A DNA stretch of 64,000 bases from Oleiharenicola lentus (lineage in GTDB: Bacteria; Verrucomicrobiota; Verrucomicrobiia; Opitutales; Opitutaceae), in contig NZ_SDHX01000001.1 in assembly GCF_004118375.1 (NCBI RefSeq), positions 2,111,693 through 2,175,692 on the forward strand, read 5' to 3'. The translations under genes were made by a program, and so were the position numbers. The notes beneath the pieces are model-generated. The model did not search any database, was not told the DNA's origin, and saw nothing but the letters and a program-made list of their open reading frames with translations. The number at the start of each line of letters is the position of its first letter. Positions within the stretch are counted from its first letter, which is position 1. Of the stretch, positions 44,460 to 54,831 are shown in pieces.

Positions 44460-45509
44460 ATGAAGACGAAAGCCAAAGCCCAGCCCAAACCCGAACTGGT
44501 CAACGCCAAGCTCGCCCGAAAGAAGGGGCCCATCTCCAAGTTCATCGCGCATAACTACCGTCACTTCAACGCCGCCGCCCTGCTGGATTCCGCCAAGGGC
44601 TACGAGGCCCACCTGCAGGCCGGGGGCAAGATGCTGTTGACACTCGCCGGGGCCATGTCCACCGCCGAACTGGGCATCTCGTTGGCCGAGATGATCCGGC
44701 GCGACAAGATCCACGCCATCGTGTGCACCGGCGCGAACCTGGAGGAAGACATCTTCAACCTCGTGGCCCATGACTACTACGAGCGCGTGCCGCACTACCG
44801 CTCGCTGACGGCCGATGACGAGCAGGCCTTGCTCGACCGGCACATGAACCGCGTAACCGACACCTGCATACCCGAGGGAGAGGCCATGCGCCGCATCGAG
44901 GCCGCCGTCGCCGAGGAGTGGCTGGCCGCCGACCGCGCGGCCGAACGGTTTTTCCCGCACGAGTTCATGTATAAAATTCTCCGGTCGGGTAAGCTGAAGA
45001 AGTTCTACCAGATCGACCCGAAGAATTCCTGGATGCTGGCTGCCTGCGAAAAGAACCTGCCGATCATCGTGCCCGGCTGGGAAGACGCCACCCTCGGCAA
45101 CATGTATGCCGGCCGCGTCATCACCGGCGAGATCAAGAACGTGCATACCGTCCGCACCGGCATCGAATACATGGCCACGTTTGCCGGCTGGTATACGCAG
45201 ACCGCGAAGACGCTCAAGTCAGGCGAGGGTTCGATTGGGTTCTTCCAGATCGGCGGCGGCATCGCGGGCGACTTCCCGATCTGCGTCGTGCCGATGCTGC
45301 ACCAGGATCTTGGTCGCACCAACGTGCCGCTGTGGGGCTATTTCTCCCAGATCAGCGATTCGACCACGAGCTACGGCAGCTACTCCGGCGCCGTGCCGAA
45401 CGAGAAGATCACCTGGGGCAAGCTCGGGGCGAAGACCCCGAAGTTCGTCATCGAGAGCGATGCCACGATCGTGGCGCCGTTGATCTTTGCGTGGGTCCTT
45501 GGCCAGTGA
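44460..45509 (+). CDS. Deoxyhypusine synthase-like protein
   Basis: A 349-residue protein with the DHS fold: a Rossmann-like NAD-binding core (MLLTLAGAMSTAELGISLAE, AIVCTGANLEEDIFNLVAHD) and the C-terminal ITWGKLGAKTPKFVIESDAT containing the active-site lysine equivalent (WGK). Eukaryotic DHS modifies eIF5A, which bacteria lack; bacterial homologues are thought to act on polyamines, for example as homospermidine or agmatine/putrescine aminobutyltransferases. Substrate cannot be read from sequence. ATG 44460 follows GGAGGG closely. waaA follows 79 bases downstream on the same strand. Confidence 0.9.
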   Translation: MKTKAKAQPKPELVNAKLARKKGPISKFIAHNYRHFNAAALLDSAKGYEAHLQAGGKMLLTLAGAMSTAELGISLAEMIRRDKIHAIVCTGANLEEDIFNLVAHDYYERVPHYRSLTADDEQALLDRHMNRVTDTCIPEGEAMRRIEAAVAEEWLAADRAAERFFPHEFMYKILRSGKLKKFYQIDPKNSWMLAACEKNLPIIVPGWEDATLGNMYAGRVITGEIKNVHTVRTGIEYMATFAGWYTQTAKTLKSGEGSIGFFQIGGGIAGDFPICVVPMLHQDLGRTNVPLWGYFSQISDSTTSYGSYSGAVPNEKITWGKLGAKTPKFVIESDATIVAPLIFAWVLGQ

Positions 45510-45588
45510 GGGACGGCACCACTAACCTTCACTCATGACTCACTAATTGAACTAGGGTCCTATCAGTGACCATGAGTGGTTCACCCCT

Positions 45589-46878
45589 GTGATCTGGGTT
45601 TATCGAATCATCTTTCTTCCCGCGTTGCTCCTGGCATCGCCGTATTATCTCTGGCGCATGCGGCGACGCGGGGGCTATGGTGAGGCGTTCTGGCAGCGGC
45701 TGGGGCGGACGGTGCCGCTGCCGCCGAAGCGACCGGGCGTGAGGCGCATCTGGCTGCAGGCGGTGAGCGTGGGCGAGATGCTGGCCATCGGGCCGCTGCT
45801 GGAGGCGATCAAGCGCGAGGGCGGCATGGAAGTTTTTCTGACGACGACCACGAGCACGGGCTACCAGCTGGCGAAGGAGAAATATCCCGCGCTGACCGTG
45901 GGCATCGGGTATTTTCCGCTGGATTTCTGGTGGGCGAGCGAGCGCGCCTGGTGGCGCGTGCAGCCGGATCTTTGCATCCTGATGGAAGGCGAGCGCTGGC
46001 CGGAGCATGTCCGGCAGGCGGAGTGCCACGGTGTGCCGGTGCTCAGCGTGAATGCGCGGCTCTCGGACCGCAGCTACCGGCGGTCCATGCAGTTTGCGCC
46101 CTTCGTGCTGGCGCTGTCGCGCGGCATTACGCGCCTCCTCTGCGCCTCGAAAGGTGATGAGCAGCGGTTCAAGGCGATCGGTTTCCCGGCCGAACGCCTG
46201 CAAACCACCGGCAACCTGAAACTCGACGTGGAGATTCCGCTGCTCGGCGAGGCCGATCGGGCGAAATTGCGCAAGGAAGTCGGGCTGGGCGACGGTCTCG
46301 TGTTGCTTGGGTCATCCACGTGGCCCGGTGAGGAGAAGGCGCTGATCGCGGCGTTGCAGGAGGCGCGGGGCAAGGGACTCGACGTCTCGCTGCTGATCGT
46401 GCCGCGCCATGCGGAGCGGCGCGAGGAACTGCGCGAACTGCTGGCGGAAACGGGGCTGTCGTTTCATTTTCGCTCGGCCGGTGTGGCCCCACGCGTGGTG
46501 GACGTGGCCATTGGCGACACCACGGGAGAACTGCGCAAACTTACTCAGCTGGCGGACCTCGTGTTCGTGGGCAAGAGCCTCGCCCCGCACGACGGCGGTC
46601 AGACGCCCGTGGAGGCGGCCATCCTGGAGAAGCCGTTGCTGCACGGGCCGCACATGACGAATTTCCGCGACATCATCCGTGGGCTCACCGACGCCGGCGC
46701 GGTCCGCAAGGTCGAGACCCACGAGGATCTGGTGCGCGAGGCGGTGGAGTATCTGCGGTTCCCGGCCAAGCGGGCGAAGCTGAGTTCGTCGGCGCATGCG
46801 TGGCACGAGGCCAACCGCGGCGCGACGGAACGCACGCTGGCGGTGGTGCGCGAGTTGCTGGCGAAGCGGGTTTCCTAG
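45589..46878 (+). CDS. waaA: 3-deoxy-D-manno-octulosonate (Kdo) transferase
   Basis: A 429-residue GT30 enzyme that adds Kdo to lipid A precursor at the inner membrane. It has an N-terminal membrane anchor (MIWVYRIIFLPALLLASPYY), the conserved IWLQAVSVGEMLAIGPLLEA with the SVGE motif, LTTTTSTGYQLAKEKYP, DLCILMEGERWPEHV, VNARLSDRSYRR and a C-terminal GGQTPVEAAILEKPLLHGPH loop. Start is GTG 45589. With lpxK it shows that this organism makes a Kdo-containing LPS. Confidence 0.97.
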   Translation: MIWVYRIIFLPALLLASPYYLWRMRRRGGYGEAFWQRLGRTVPLPPKRPGVRRIWLQAVSVGEMLAIGPLLEAIKREGGMEVFLTTTTSTGYQLAKEKYPALTVGIGYFPLDFWWASERAWWRVQPDLCILMEGERWPEHVRQAECHGVPVLSVNARLSDRSYRRSMQFAPFVLALSRGITRLLCASKGDEQRFKAIGFPAERLQTTGNLKLDVEIPLLGEADRAKLRKEVGLGDGLVLLGSSTWPGEEKALIAALQEARGKGLDVSLLIVPRHAERREELRELLAETGLSFHFRSAGVAPRVVDVAIGDTTGELRKLTQLADLVFVGKSLAPHDGGQTPVEAAILEKPLLHGPHMTNFRDIIRGLTDAGAVRKVETHEDLVREAVEYLRFPAKRAKLSSSAHAWHEANRGATERTLAVVRELLAKRVS

Positions 46879-46925
46879 ACGCGTTGGAGCACTGCGACAA
46901 CGTGGTCCGTATTCGGCCACGCTTT

Positions 46926-46945
46926 CGTTCCGCGTTCGCGGAACG
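46926..46945. repeat. 20-bp palindrome between waaA and mnmA
   Basis: CGTTCCGCGTTCGCGGAACG is a perfect 9-bp stem with a 2-base centre, between the convergent waaA and mnmA genes. No T-run on either strand; it may act as a weak bidirectional terminator or be an interspersed repeat. Confidence 0.5.
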
Positions 46946-46965
46946 CAAGCGCGGCTACAACTCGC

Positions 46966-48099
46966 TCACGCGAACACCGCGCCGCCGAGCAGCTGTTCGC
47001 CGTGGTAGAGTGCCATGATTTGGCCGGAGGCGAGGGCGCGCTGGGCTTGGTCGAAGCGGATGTGCGCGGTGGCGTCCGGTCCGGGCGTGAACTGGATGGC
47101 GACACGCGGGTCACGGTAGCGCACGCGGCATTCGAGGCGGGTGGGCGCGGTGATCGGATCGCCGATGAAACTCAGGCTGTGCACTTGGGCTTCGTTTGCC
47201 CACAGGCCGGGTGCATCGGCGCTGTCGAAGGCCACGAGCAGCGCGTGGTCGCTGGCGCGCTTGCCGACGACGACGTAAGCTTGGTTGTCCGTGTTCGACG
47301 GAATGCGGATGCCTTTGCGCTGACCGATCGTGTAGTAGTGCAGCCCGCGGTGCTCGCCGAGGATCTTGCCGTCGGTGGCGCGGACGATCGGGCCGGGGTG
47401 CTCGGGGACGTAGGCGCGGAGAAAGTCGGCCATCTTCACCTCGCCGATGAAGCAGATGCCCTGGCTGTCCTTCTTGCGGGCGTTGGGCAGGCGCGCATCG
47501 GCCGCGAGCTCGCGCAACTGCGGTTTGGCGAGATGGCCGATGGGGAAGAAGGCGTCGCGCAGCTGGGCCTGCGAGAGGAGCGCGAGGAAGTAGGACTGGT
47601 CCTTGTTTTTGTCGGCGCCTTCGAGGAGGGCGAATTTCTTTGTCGGGTCGGTGCTGGTGCCGACCTCGGCCGCGCAGGTCGGCGCCAGCACCGACCCTGC
47701 AGTTGAAGCTTCCACCCGCCGGGCATAGTGCCCGGTGGCGACGCTGGTGAATCCTTCCGCACGCGCGTAGTTGAGAAACACGCCGAACTTCATCTCGCGG
47801 TTGCACATCACGTCGGGGTTGGGCGTGAGGCCGCGCTGGTAGCCGTCCAGCAGGTAGTCCACGACGAGGCGGCGGTAGTCCTGCATGAGGTTGACGACGC
47901 GGAAAGGGATGCCGATGGCCTCCGCGGTGGCGCGGGCGTCGTCGATGTCCTGCATCCACGGGCAGTGGCCGATGACGTTGTCCTCGTTGATCCAGTTTTT
48001 CATGTAGGCGCCCGTGACGTCGTGCCCCTGCTGCTTGAGCAGGAGTGCGGCGACGGAGCTGTCCACTCCGCCCGACATGGCGACCAGGATGCGGGACAT
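46966..48099 (-). CDS. mnmA: tRNA 2-thiouridine(34) synthase MnmA with palindromic insertion
   Basis: A 377-residue enzyme (ATG 48099) that thiolates wobble U34 of tRNA-Glu, -Gln and -Lys. The PP-loop [18 protein letters not shown] with C99 and GICFIGE with C216 (the disulfide/persulfide pair), ATGHYARR and KDQSYFL are present. Residues about 130-153 ([20 protein letters not shown]) are an insertion relative to the family, encoded by a 20-base inverted repeat in the DNA; it falls in a surface loop before the [13 protein letters not shown] strand, so function may be preserved. The first 15 codons of the longer frame are not MnmA-like. Confidence 0.96.
   Translation of the reverse strand: MSRILVAMSGGVDSSVAALLLKQQGHDVTGAYMKNWINEDNVIGHCPWMQDIDDARATAEAIGIPFRVVNLMQDYRRLVVDYLLDGYQRGLTPNPDVMCNREMKFGVFLNYARAEGFTSVATGHYARRVEASTAGSVLAPTCAAEVGTSTDPTKKFALLEGADKNKDQSYFLALLSQAQLRDAFFPIGHLAKPQLRELAADARLPNARKKDSQGICFIGEVKMADFLRAYVPEHPGPIVRATDGKILGEHRGLHYYTIGQRKGIRIPSNTDNQAYVVVGKRASDHALLVAFDSADAPGLWANEAQVHSLSFIGDPITAPTRLECRVRYRDPRVAIQFTPGPDATAHIRFDQAQRALASGQIMALYHGEQLLGGAVFA
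47647..47695. repeat. In-frame 49-bp palindromic element inside mnmA
   Basis: Arms 47647-47666 (GTCGGTGCTGGTGCCGACCT) and 47676-47695 are inverted with 19 of 20 bases paired and a 9-base loop. The element adds about 16-22 codons to mnmA without breaking its frame. Confidence 0.85.
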
Positions 48100-48201
48100 G
48101 TGGGGCAGGAAACCACGGAATGCCCGGAATACACGGAAAAACAATCGGCGCCGGACCCGTCTTGGGTTTCACCCATAACCCCTGACCATTAACCAATAAC
48201 C

Positions 48202-50736
48202 GTGCGAAGCACGCTTGCGGTGGCGCGGCGTGTGCTGGATGATGCCGGTCGCTCTCCTCCTTTGAACACCCGCACGCCCTTCAACCCGGACCTGGCTCAC
48301 CGCATTTTTCGTGCGTGGCTGACCTCGACCTCGACCGGCATCATCGAGATGGGGGCGGACTGGACCGCCGAGTCGCTGCCGTTGCTCACGCCGGGCGACA
48401 AGGCCTTCGAGTTTGCCGACCTCAGCCCGGCCGAGCCCTCGCTCTACGCGGAGGAGGCGGCCTATTACGTGGACGAGCTGGGGCAGGTGGTGTTCATGCT
48501 CGATCCGGCGGAACACAGCTGGGTCGATTTTGAAACGATGCCCATCTACGTGGCGGGCGACTTCAACGGCTGGCAGGCGGCCATCGGCAAGACCGAATGG
48601 CTGATGGTCTGGGGCGAGTTGAACCGCCGACGGGTGCTGCTGTTGAAGAAGCCGGCCTCCGGCCTGCTGACCGAGCCGCCGCAGCAGTTCAAGTTTGTGA
48701 CCGGCGACAACCGCTGGCTGGATCTGCCCCGCGACGCCACGAACGCCGTGGCGGTGGGCGACGGCCGCTATAACCGCCTGCTGAAGCGGCATCGCACCGG
48801 GCGCAACCAGTTCCGCTTCACCACGACCGAGCCGCTGCTGCTCAACCGCACCTACTCGGTGATCCTCGTGCGCGAGGGCCGCGAGCCGCCCAAGGTGCGG
48901 CTGCGCCTCGGGCGATTTTTCCATGCCCTGAAGAGTGACCTGCCCCTCGGTGCGATCGTCGCCCGCGGGGGCACCACGTTCCGGATCTTTGCGCCGCGGG
49001 CGAAGCATGTGCGGCTTTTCCTCTGCGAGAAACTTGAGGACCTGGGCAAGGCCTTCGGCTATGAGCTCGATCCGCGCAGGGAGGAGGACGGCTGGCGCGG
49101 CGTATGGGAAGCCCAGATCAACCGGAATCTCCACGGGTGGTATTATTGGTATTCGATCAGCGGCCCGCACGATGTCTTCGGACACTTTCATCCGAACCAA
49201 CGGATTCTCGACCCCTATGCCCGGGCCGCAGTGGGGCGCGAAGGACCGGGCATCGTGCTGGATCAGGCCTGGCTGGGGCAGGCGGACCGCACCTTTGCGA
49301 CGCCCGCCTGGCAGGATTTGGTCATGGTCGAGGCGCACGTGCGCGACCTTGTGGCCCATGCCCCCGTTTCGCTCAGCGCGGAGGAGCGCCTGGGCTTCAC
49401 CGGCCTGCGCAAATGGGTCGAGAGCCCGGATTTCTACCTGAAGAAACTCGGGGTGAATTGCGTGGAACTCCAACCGGTCCACCACGCGGACAACCTCACG
49501 AAGGAGGAGTATTTCTGGGGTTACATGCCGGTGAGCTACTTCGCTCCGGCGGCTGCGTACGGGCTCGATGGTCCACGCGCCTCGCAGGTGAAGGAGCTGC
49601 AGGAACTCGTCGCCGCCTTCCACCGCCAGGGCATGGCCGTGGTGATCGACGTGGTCTATAACCACGTCGGCGAACCGGCGCACCTGCTGTTCGTGGATAA
49701 GCTGTATTATTTCGAGCTCGGCGACGACGGCACGCTCACCAACTGGAGCGGCTGCGGCAACGACCTGCGCGCGCGCTCCGCGATGGCCACGCGGCTGATC
49801 GTGGACAGCCTCGTGCAGCTCATCGAGGTCTATGGCGTGGACGGTTTCCGCTTCGACCTGGCGGAATTGATCGGCGTGGACGTGCTGCGTGATGTCGAGA
49901 CCGCCGTGAAGAAGGTAAAGCCCGATGTCATCCTGATCGCCGAGCCGTGGAGTTTTCGCGGCCATATCGCGGCGGCCCTGCGGCCGACGGGCTTCGCTTC
50001 TTGGAACGACAATTACCGGAACTTCCTGCGCGACTACGTGCACGGACGCGGTGGCGCCGACTCACTTGAGTATTTTCTCAAGGGTTCGCCGTGGCACTTC
50101 GCCTACTGGCCGGCGCAGACGGTCAACTACACGGAGTCGCACGACGACAGTACGTGGATTGACGTCATCACCGAGAATCCCGGTCGCAACGGCCATCATC
50201 CCACGCAGAACGACCGCCAGCGCACCCACCTCATGGCGGCGGTGCTCTTTGCCTCCGTCGGCATCCCGTTGCTCTCGGCGGGTCAGGATTTCCTGCGGAG
50301 CAAGCATGGCGTGAACAACACCTACCTGCGGGGAGACCTGAACGCACTCGATTACCGGCGGATGGCGCGCTACCCGGCCACGCACAAATACTTTGCCGAC
50401 TGGATTTCGTTCCGCCGCTCCGCCCGCGGGCAGTTGCTCCGGCAGTGGTCGCGACCATCGGAGGGCTTCTTCCGCTGCTTTGGCGGGGCGGGGCACCCGG
50501 CCTTGGTGGCGGTTTACAACGCCGACGGCAGCCAGGGGGCCACGCAGCTTATGTTCGCCGTCAATCCGCACACGGACGACACCGTGATCCCGATCGGGGA
50601 ATTTGCCGAATCCGGCTGGCGGCAACTGGCCGACCACGAGTGTTTTTACCCCGAAACCGCGCCGGGACCGCTGACGGTCGGCGCCGACGGCGTATTCATC
50701 CCCGGGCTTGGTTGCAGCCTCTGGATCCGCGGGTAG
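48202..50736 (+). CDS. GH13 alpha-amylase-family glycoside hydrolase (pullulanase/debranching type)
   Basis: An 844-residue protein. The N-terminal third holds two beta-sandwich modules of the CBM48/isoamylase-N type (VYVAGDFNGW-like IYVAGDFNGWQAAIGK, and LGAIVARGGTTFRIFAPRAK). The GH13 barrel has DVVYNHVGEPAHLLF, nucleophile D552 in VDGFRFDLAELIG, acid/base E581 in ILIAEPWSF, and the third Asp D648 in ESHDD. Domain order points to a pullulanase- or debranching-type enzyme acting on alpha-glucans such as glycogen. No signal peptide is visible, so it is probably cytosolic. The start is uncertain: GTG 48202 or TTG 48262 (LNTRTPFNPDLAHRIF). Divergent from mnmA. Confidence 0.9.
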   Translation: MRSTLAVARRVLDDAGRSPPLNTRTPFNPDLAHRIFRAWLTSTSTGIIEMGADWTAESLPLLTPGDKAFEFADLSPAEPSLYAEEAAYYVDELGQVVFMLDPAEHSWVDFETMPIYVAGDFNGWQAAIGKTEWLMVWGELNRRRVLLLKKPASGLLTEPPQQFKFVTGDNRWLDLPRDATNAVAVGDGRYNRLLKRHRTGRNQFRFTTTEPLLLNRTYSVILVREGREPPKVRLRLGRFFHALKSDLPLGAIVARGGTTFRIFAPRAKHVRLFLCEKLEDLGKAFGYELDPRREEDGWRGVWEAQINRNLHGWYYWYSISGPHDVFGHFHPNQRILDPYARAAVGREGPGIVLDQAWLGQADRTFATPAWQDLVMVEAHVRDLVAHAPVSLSAEERLGFTGLRKWVESPDFYLKKLGVNCVELQPVHHADNLTKEEYFWGYMPVSYFAPAAAYGLDGPRASQVKELQELVAAFHRQGMAVVIDVVYNHVGEPAHLLFVDKLYYFELGDDGTLTNWSGCGNDLRARSAMATRLIVDSLVQLIEVYGVDGFRFDLAELIGVDVLRDVETAVKKVKPDVILIAEPWSFRGHIAAALRPTGFASWNDNYRNFLRDYVHGRGGADSLEYFLKGSPWHFAYWPAQTVNYTESHDDSTWIDVITENPGRNGHHPTQNDRQRTHLMAAVLFASVGIPLLSAGQDFLRSKHGVNNTYLRGDLNALDYRRMARYPATHKYFADWISFRRSARGQLLRQWSRPSEGFFRCFGGAGHPALVAVYNADGSQGATQLMFAVNPHTDDTVIPIGEFAESGWRQLADHECFYPETAPGPLTVGADGVFIPGLGCSLWIRG

Positions 50737-50822
50737 CCAAGTAACAAGTATCAGGTAACAAGTAACAAACAGGAGAGGCTCCGGCCATTTCCTGTTATTT
50801 GAGGGTTTGAGACCTGCTACTT

Positions 50823-50841
50823 CCCCGGCCGACGGCCGGGG
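50823..50841 (+). terminator. GC hairpin after the GH13 gene
   Basis: CCCCGGCC / GGCCGGGG with a 3-base loop, about 87 bases after the GH13 stop and followed by AGCTCTGTTTATTA. The preceding stretch 50741-50769 has a tandem-like AAGTAACAAG repetition. Plausible terminator but the T-run is interrupted. Confidence 0.5.
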
Positions 50842-50898
50842 AGCTCTGTTTATTACGCAAATATTGGCCACTGCTGTGCGCCGGCCGGCACATTTTGA

Positions 50899-52017
<1,119 letters not shown>

Positions 52018-52033
52018 TAATTTAATAATCCGG

Positions 52034-52100
52034 CCACGGATAGCACGGATGCCCACGGATAAAGATTCATCTTCATCCGTGCCATTCGTGTCATCCGTGG
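52034..52100. repeat. Inverted repeat between gap and pgk
   Basis: Built of repeated CACGGAT units: CCACGGATAGCACGGAT on the left pairs with ATCCGTG and ATCCGTGG on the right across 52034-52100. It begins 17 bases after the gap stop and is followed by CTTCTTTTTT, so it could act as a partial terminator between gap and pgk. It resembles the repeats at 36526 and 37569. Confidence 0.75.
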
Positions 52101-52124
52101 CTTCTTTTTTCCTCCCTCCTTCCC

Positions 52125-53405
52125 ATGGCTAAGTTCAAATCCATCCGCGACCTTTCGCTCGCCGGCAAACGCGTGTTCATCCGCGTGGACTTCAACGTCC
52201 CGCAAGACAAGGCCTCCGGCGCCATCACCAACAACGCCCGCATCGTCGCGGCGCTGCCGACGATCAAATACGCCCTCGAGCAGGGTGCGGCCGTCGTCCT
52301 CGCCAGCCACCTCGGCCGGCCCGATGGCAAGAAGATCGCCAAGTTTTCCCTGAAGCCCGTCGCCGACGAACTCGCCAAGCTGCTCGGCCAGCCGGTGAAG
52401 TTCCTCGATGACTGCGTCGGACCCGCGGTCGAAGCCGCCTGCGCCGCCGGTGCGCTCAAGGCCGGCGACGTCGTGCTCCTCGAGAACCTGCGCTTCCACA
52501 TCGAGGAGGAGGGCAAGGTGAAGGAGAAGCAGGCCGACGGCTCCGAGAAGTCCATCAAGGCCGATCCGAAGAACGTCGAGGCCTTCCGCGCCTCGCTCTC
52601 CAAGCTGGCCGACGTTTACGTGAACGACGCCTTCGGCACCGCGCACCGCGCGCACAGCTCGATGGTCGGTGTGCTGCTCAAGGACAAGGCTGCCGGTTTC
52701 CTGATGGAGGCCGAGCTGAAGGCCTTCGCCAAGGTCATCGAGACGCCCGCCCGCCCGCTGCTCGCCATCCTCGGCGGTGCGAAAATCGCCGACAAGATTC
52801 CGCTCATCAACAACCTGCTCGAGAAGTCCGACGAGATCATCATCGGCGGCGGCATGTCTTTCACGTTCAAGAAAGTTCTCGAGAACATGGAGATCGGCAC
52901 CTCGCTCTTCGATCCTGAGGGTGCCAAGATCGCCAAGGAACTCTTCGACAAGGCCAAGGCCAAGGGCGTGAAGATCACGTTGCCCGTGGACTTCGTCACC
53001 GCCGACCGTTTCCCGGGTTCGCCCGCTGACATCGCCGCCGTGCAGACCGGCGTGGCCGACGACAAGTCGGGCATCCCGGCCGGCTGGATGGGCCTCGATG
53101 CCGGTCCGAAGTCGCGCGAGCTGTTCGCGCAGGTCATCGGCCGGGCGAAGACGATCATCTGGAACGGCCCTCCGGGCGTGTTCGAGGTCGAGAAGTTCGC
53201 CGAGGGCACCAAGGCCATGGCGGCCGCGTTCGCGAAGGCGACCGAAGCCGGCGCGGTCACCGTGGTGGGCGGCGGCGACACCGCCACCGCGGCCAAGAAG
53301 TGCAAGATCGTGGACAAGGTCACCCACTGCTCTACCGGCGGCGGCGCCAGCCTCGAACTCCTCGAAGGCAAGGTGCTCCCCGGCGTGGCGTTCCTGGAAA
53401 CCTAA
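52125..53405 (+). CDS. pgk: Phosphoglycerate kinase
   Basis: A 426-residue enzyme that makes ATP from 1,3-bisphosphoglycerate. It has the substrate-binding [51 protein letters not shown] with the HRAHSS motif, [17 protein letters not shown] nucleotide loop and the C-terminal [19 protein letters not shown]. Slightly longer than E. coli Pgk because of an insertion around [20 protein letters not shown]. Middle gene of the gap-pgk-tpiA cluster. Confidence 0.98.
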   Translation: MAKFKSIRDLSLAGKRVFIRVDFNVPQDKASGAITNNARIVAALPTIKYALEQGAAVVLASHLGRPDGKKIAKFSLKPVADELAKLLGQPVKFLDDCVGPAVEAACAAGALKAGDVVLLENLRFHIEEEGKVKEKQADGSEKSIKADPKNVEAFRASLSKLADVYVNDAFGTAHRAHSSMVGVLLKDKAAGFLMEAELKAFAKVIETPARPLLAILGGAKIADKIPLINNLLEKSDEIIIGGGMSFTFKKVLENMEIGTSLFDPEGAKIAKELFDKAKAKGVKITLPVDFVTADRFPGSPADIAAVQTGVADDKSGIPAGWMGLDAGPKSRELFAQVIGRAKTIIWNGPPGVFEVEKFAEGTKAMAAAFAKATEAGAVTVVGGGDTATAAKKCKIVDKVTHCSTGGGASLELLEGKVLPGVAFLET

Positions 53406-53417
53406 TCCCCGCAACCC

Positions 53418-53499
53418 GTCATTCTGAGCGAAGCGAAGAATCCAAGATTACGTCCGCAAGCGCGCATCCCCTTGGATCCTTCGCTGCGCTCAGGATGAC
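53418..53499. repeat. Empty 82-bp copy of the GIY-YIG-associated inverted repeat
   Basis: Arms 53418-53446 and 53471-53499 (29 bases each) are inverted copies with a 24-base loop, same consensus as the arms at 27218 and 27563. It fills the gap between pgk (stop 53405) and tpiA (start 53517). Confidence 0.88.
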
Positions 53500-53516
53500 A
53501 AACAAAGCTTAATAAA

Positions 53517-54284
53517 ATGATTCGCAGAAAACTCATCGCTGGTAACTGGAAGATGAACAAGACCGCCGCCGACGGCGTCGCGCTCATCAAGGACATCACG
53601 GCCGAGATCGGCCGGCTCGGCTCGGTGGACATCGTCGTTTGCCCGCCGTTCACCGCGCTCGAAAGCGCCGCAAAGGCCCTCGAAGGTCAGAGCGTGAAGC
53701 TTGGCGCGCAGAACATGCATCCCGAGAAGAGCGGCGCCTACACCGGCGAAGTCTCCGCCGAAATGCTCCGCAGCCTGTTCGTGTCGCACGTCATCCTCGG
53801 TCACAGCGAACGTCGCACCTACTTCGCCGAGACCGACGCCTTCATCAACAAGAAGGTCGTGGCCTCGCTGGCCAACCAGCTGAAGCCCATCCTCTGCGTC
53901 GGCGAGACCCTCGCCGAGCGCGAGGCGGGCCAGACGCTGGCCGTCGTGCAGAAGCAGACTGAGGGCGGTCTTGCCGGCGTCACCGCCGAGCAGATCACCA
54001 ACGTCGTCATCGCCTATGAGCCCGTCTGGGCCATCGGCACCGGCAAAGTCGCCACGACCGCGCAGGCGCAGGAAGTTCACGCGTTCATCCGCGACCTCCT
54101 CACCAAGCTCTACGGCGCCCCGCTGGCCCAGAAGATCCGCATCCTCTACGGCGGTTCGATGAAGCCCTCCAACGCCCCCGAGTTGCTTGCCGAGAAGGAC
54201 ATCGACGGCGGTCTGATTGGCGGCGCCTCCCTCGAGGCCCGGTCGTTCATCGATCTGGTCAAGGCGGCTGACGCGGCCAAGTAA
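53517..54284 (+). CDS. tpiA: Triosephosphate isomerase
   Basis: A 255-residue TIM barrel enzyme. Catalytic residues are in place: K12 in IAGNWKMNK, H96 in VILGHSERR and E168 in AYEPVWAIGTGKVAT; the phosphate-binding end ILYGGSMKPSNAPELL and GGLIGGASLEARSF is intact. Third gene of the glycolytic cluster, but separated from pgk by a hairpin repeat. A terminator follows. Confidence 0.98.
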   Translation: MIRRKLIAGNWKMNKTAADGVALIKDITAEIGRLGSVDIVVCPPFTALESAAKALEGQSVKLGAQNMHPEKSGAYTGEVSAEMLRSLFVSHVILGHSERRTYFAETDAFINKKVVASLANQLKPILCVGETLAEREAGQTLAVVQKQTEGGLAGVTAEQITNVVIAYEPVWAIGTGKVATTAQAQEVHAFIRDLLTKLYGAPLAQKIRILYGGSMKPSNAPELLAEKDIDGGLIGGASLEARSFIDLVKAADAAK

Positions 54285-54310
54285 GTTGAGTCCAAGCCAG
54301 ATCCTTTCCC

Positions 54311-54344
54311 ATGCCGGGACGCGCGAGCGCCCCGGCATTTTTTT
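54311..54344 (+). terminator. Rho-independent terminator of tpiA
   Basis: Stem ATGCCGGG / CCCGGCAT with a GC-rich 12-base interior, then TTTTTTT, starting 26 bases after the tpiA stop. Confidence 0.88.
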
Positions 54345-54356
54345 GCCCCAATTGGT

Positions 54357-54830
54357 TCAGCCGCCGTTCCGGTATTCCGCCAGCAACGCGGCGACCGGGG
54401 CGTGCAGGGTTTCCGGATCAAGCTGACCGGTGAGCTGTTCGATCAGCCCGACGGCAGCGGAATCATCGCGTGTGTCCAGCGTCGCGTGCAGCGCCGCATA
54501 AAGGGCCATCTGGCGGGCGCCGTCGGCAAGGTCGCCCCGGGCCTTGTGGTCGTAAAGCGTGGCGGTTTCCGCGAGCAAGGATGCGTAGGCCAGGCATTTC
54601 TCGCGCGCGACTGCGGGCGTTTCGTTGCGACTCAGGGCGGCAATCTGGTCCGCCAGGTCGAGACGGAGAAATTCCGTCGGGGGAAGGGGGAAGAGTTTTT
54701 CCTGGAGGTGAAACGACAGCAGCAGGGCCTCCTCGAGTTCGCGTTCGTTGCGGCGGCTGGCGAGCCGGGCGATGAACTGGCGCAACAGGTCGAGCTGCCG
54801 CAGTATGTAATCCTGCCGGATGCCGGCCAT
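54357..54830 (-). CDS. Helical protein of unknown function (DUF6483-like)
   Basis: A 157-residue all-helical protein: AGIRQDYILRQLDLLRQFIA, RRNERELEEALLLSFHLQEK, ALSRNETPAVAREKCLAYAS and a TPR-like tail. The opening (short lead, D-Y-I-x-R-x-I/L-x-x-L-x-x-x-I-A-R) resembles the DUF6483 group known from other phyla, but I am not certain. The gene is directly downstream of the prenyl synthase gene with one base between them, so the two are cotranscribed. Confidence 0.6.
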   Translation of the reverse strand: MAGIRQDYILRQLDLLRQFIARLASRRNERELEEALLLSFHLQEKLFPLPPTEFLRLDLADQIAALSRNETPAVAREKCLAYASLLAETATLYDHKARGDLADGARQMALYAALHATLDTRDDSAAVGLIEQLTGQLDPETLHAPVAALLAEYRNGG

Positions 54831-54831
54831 G

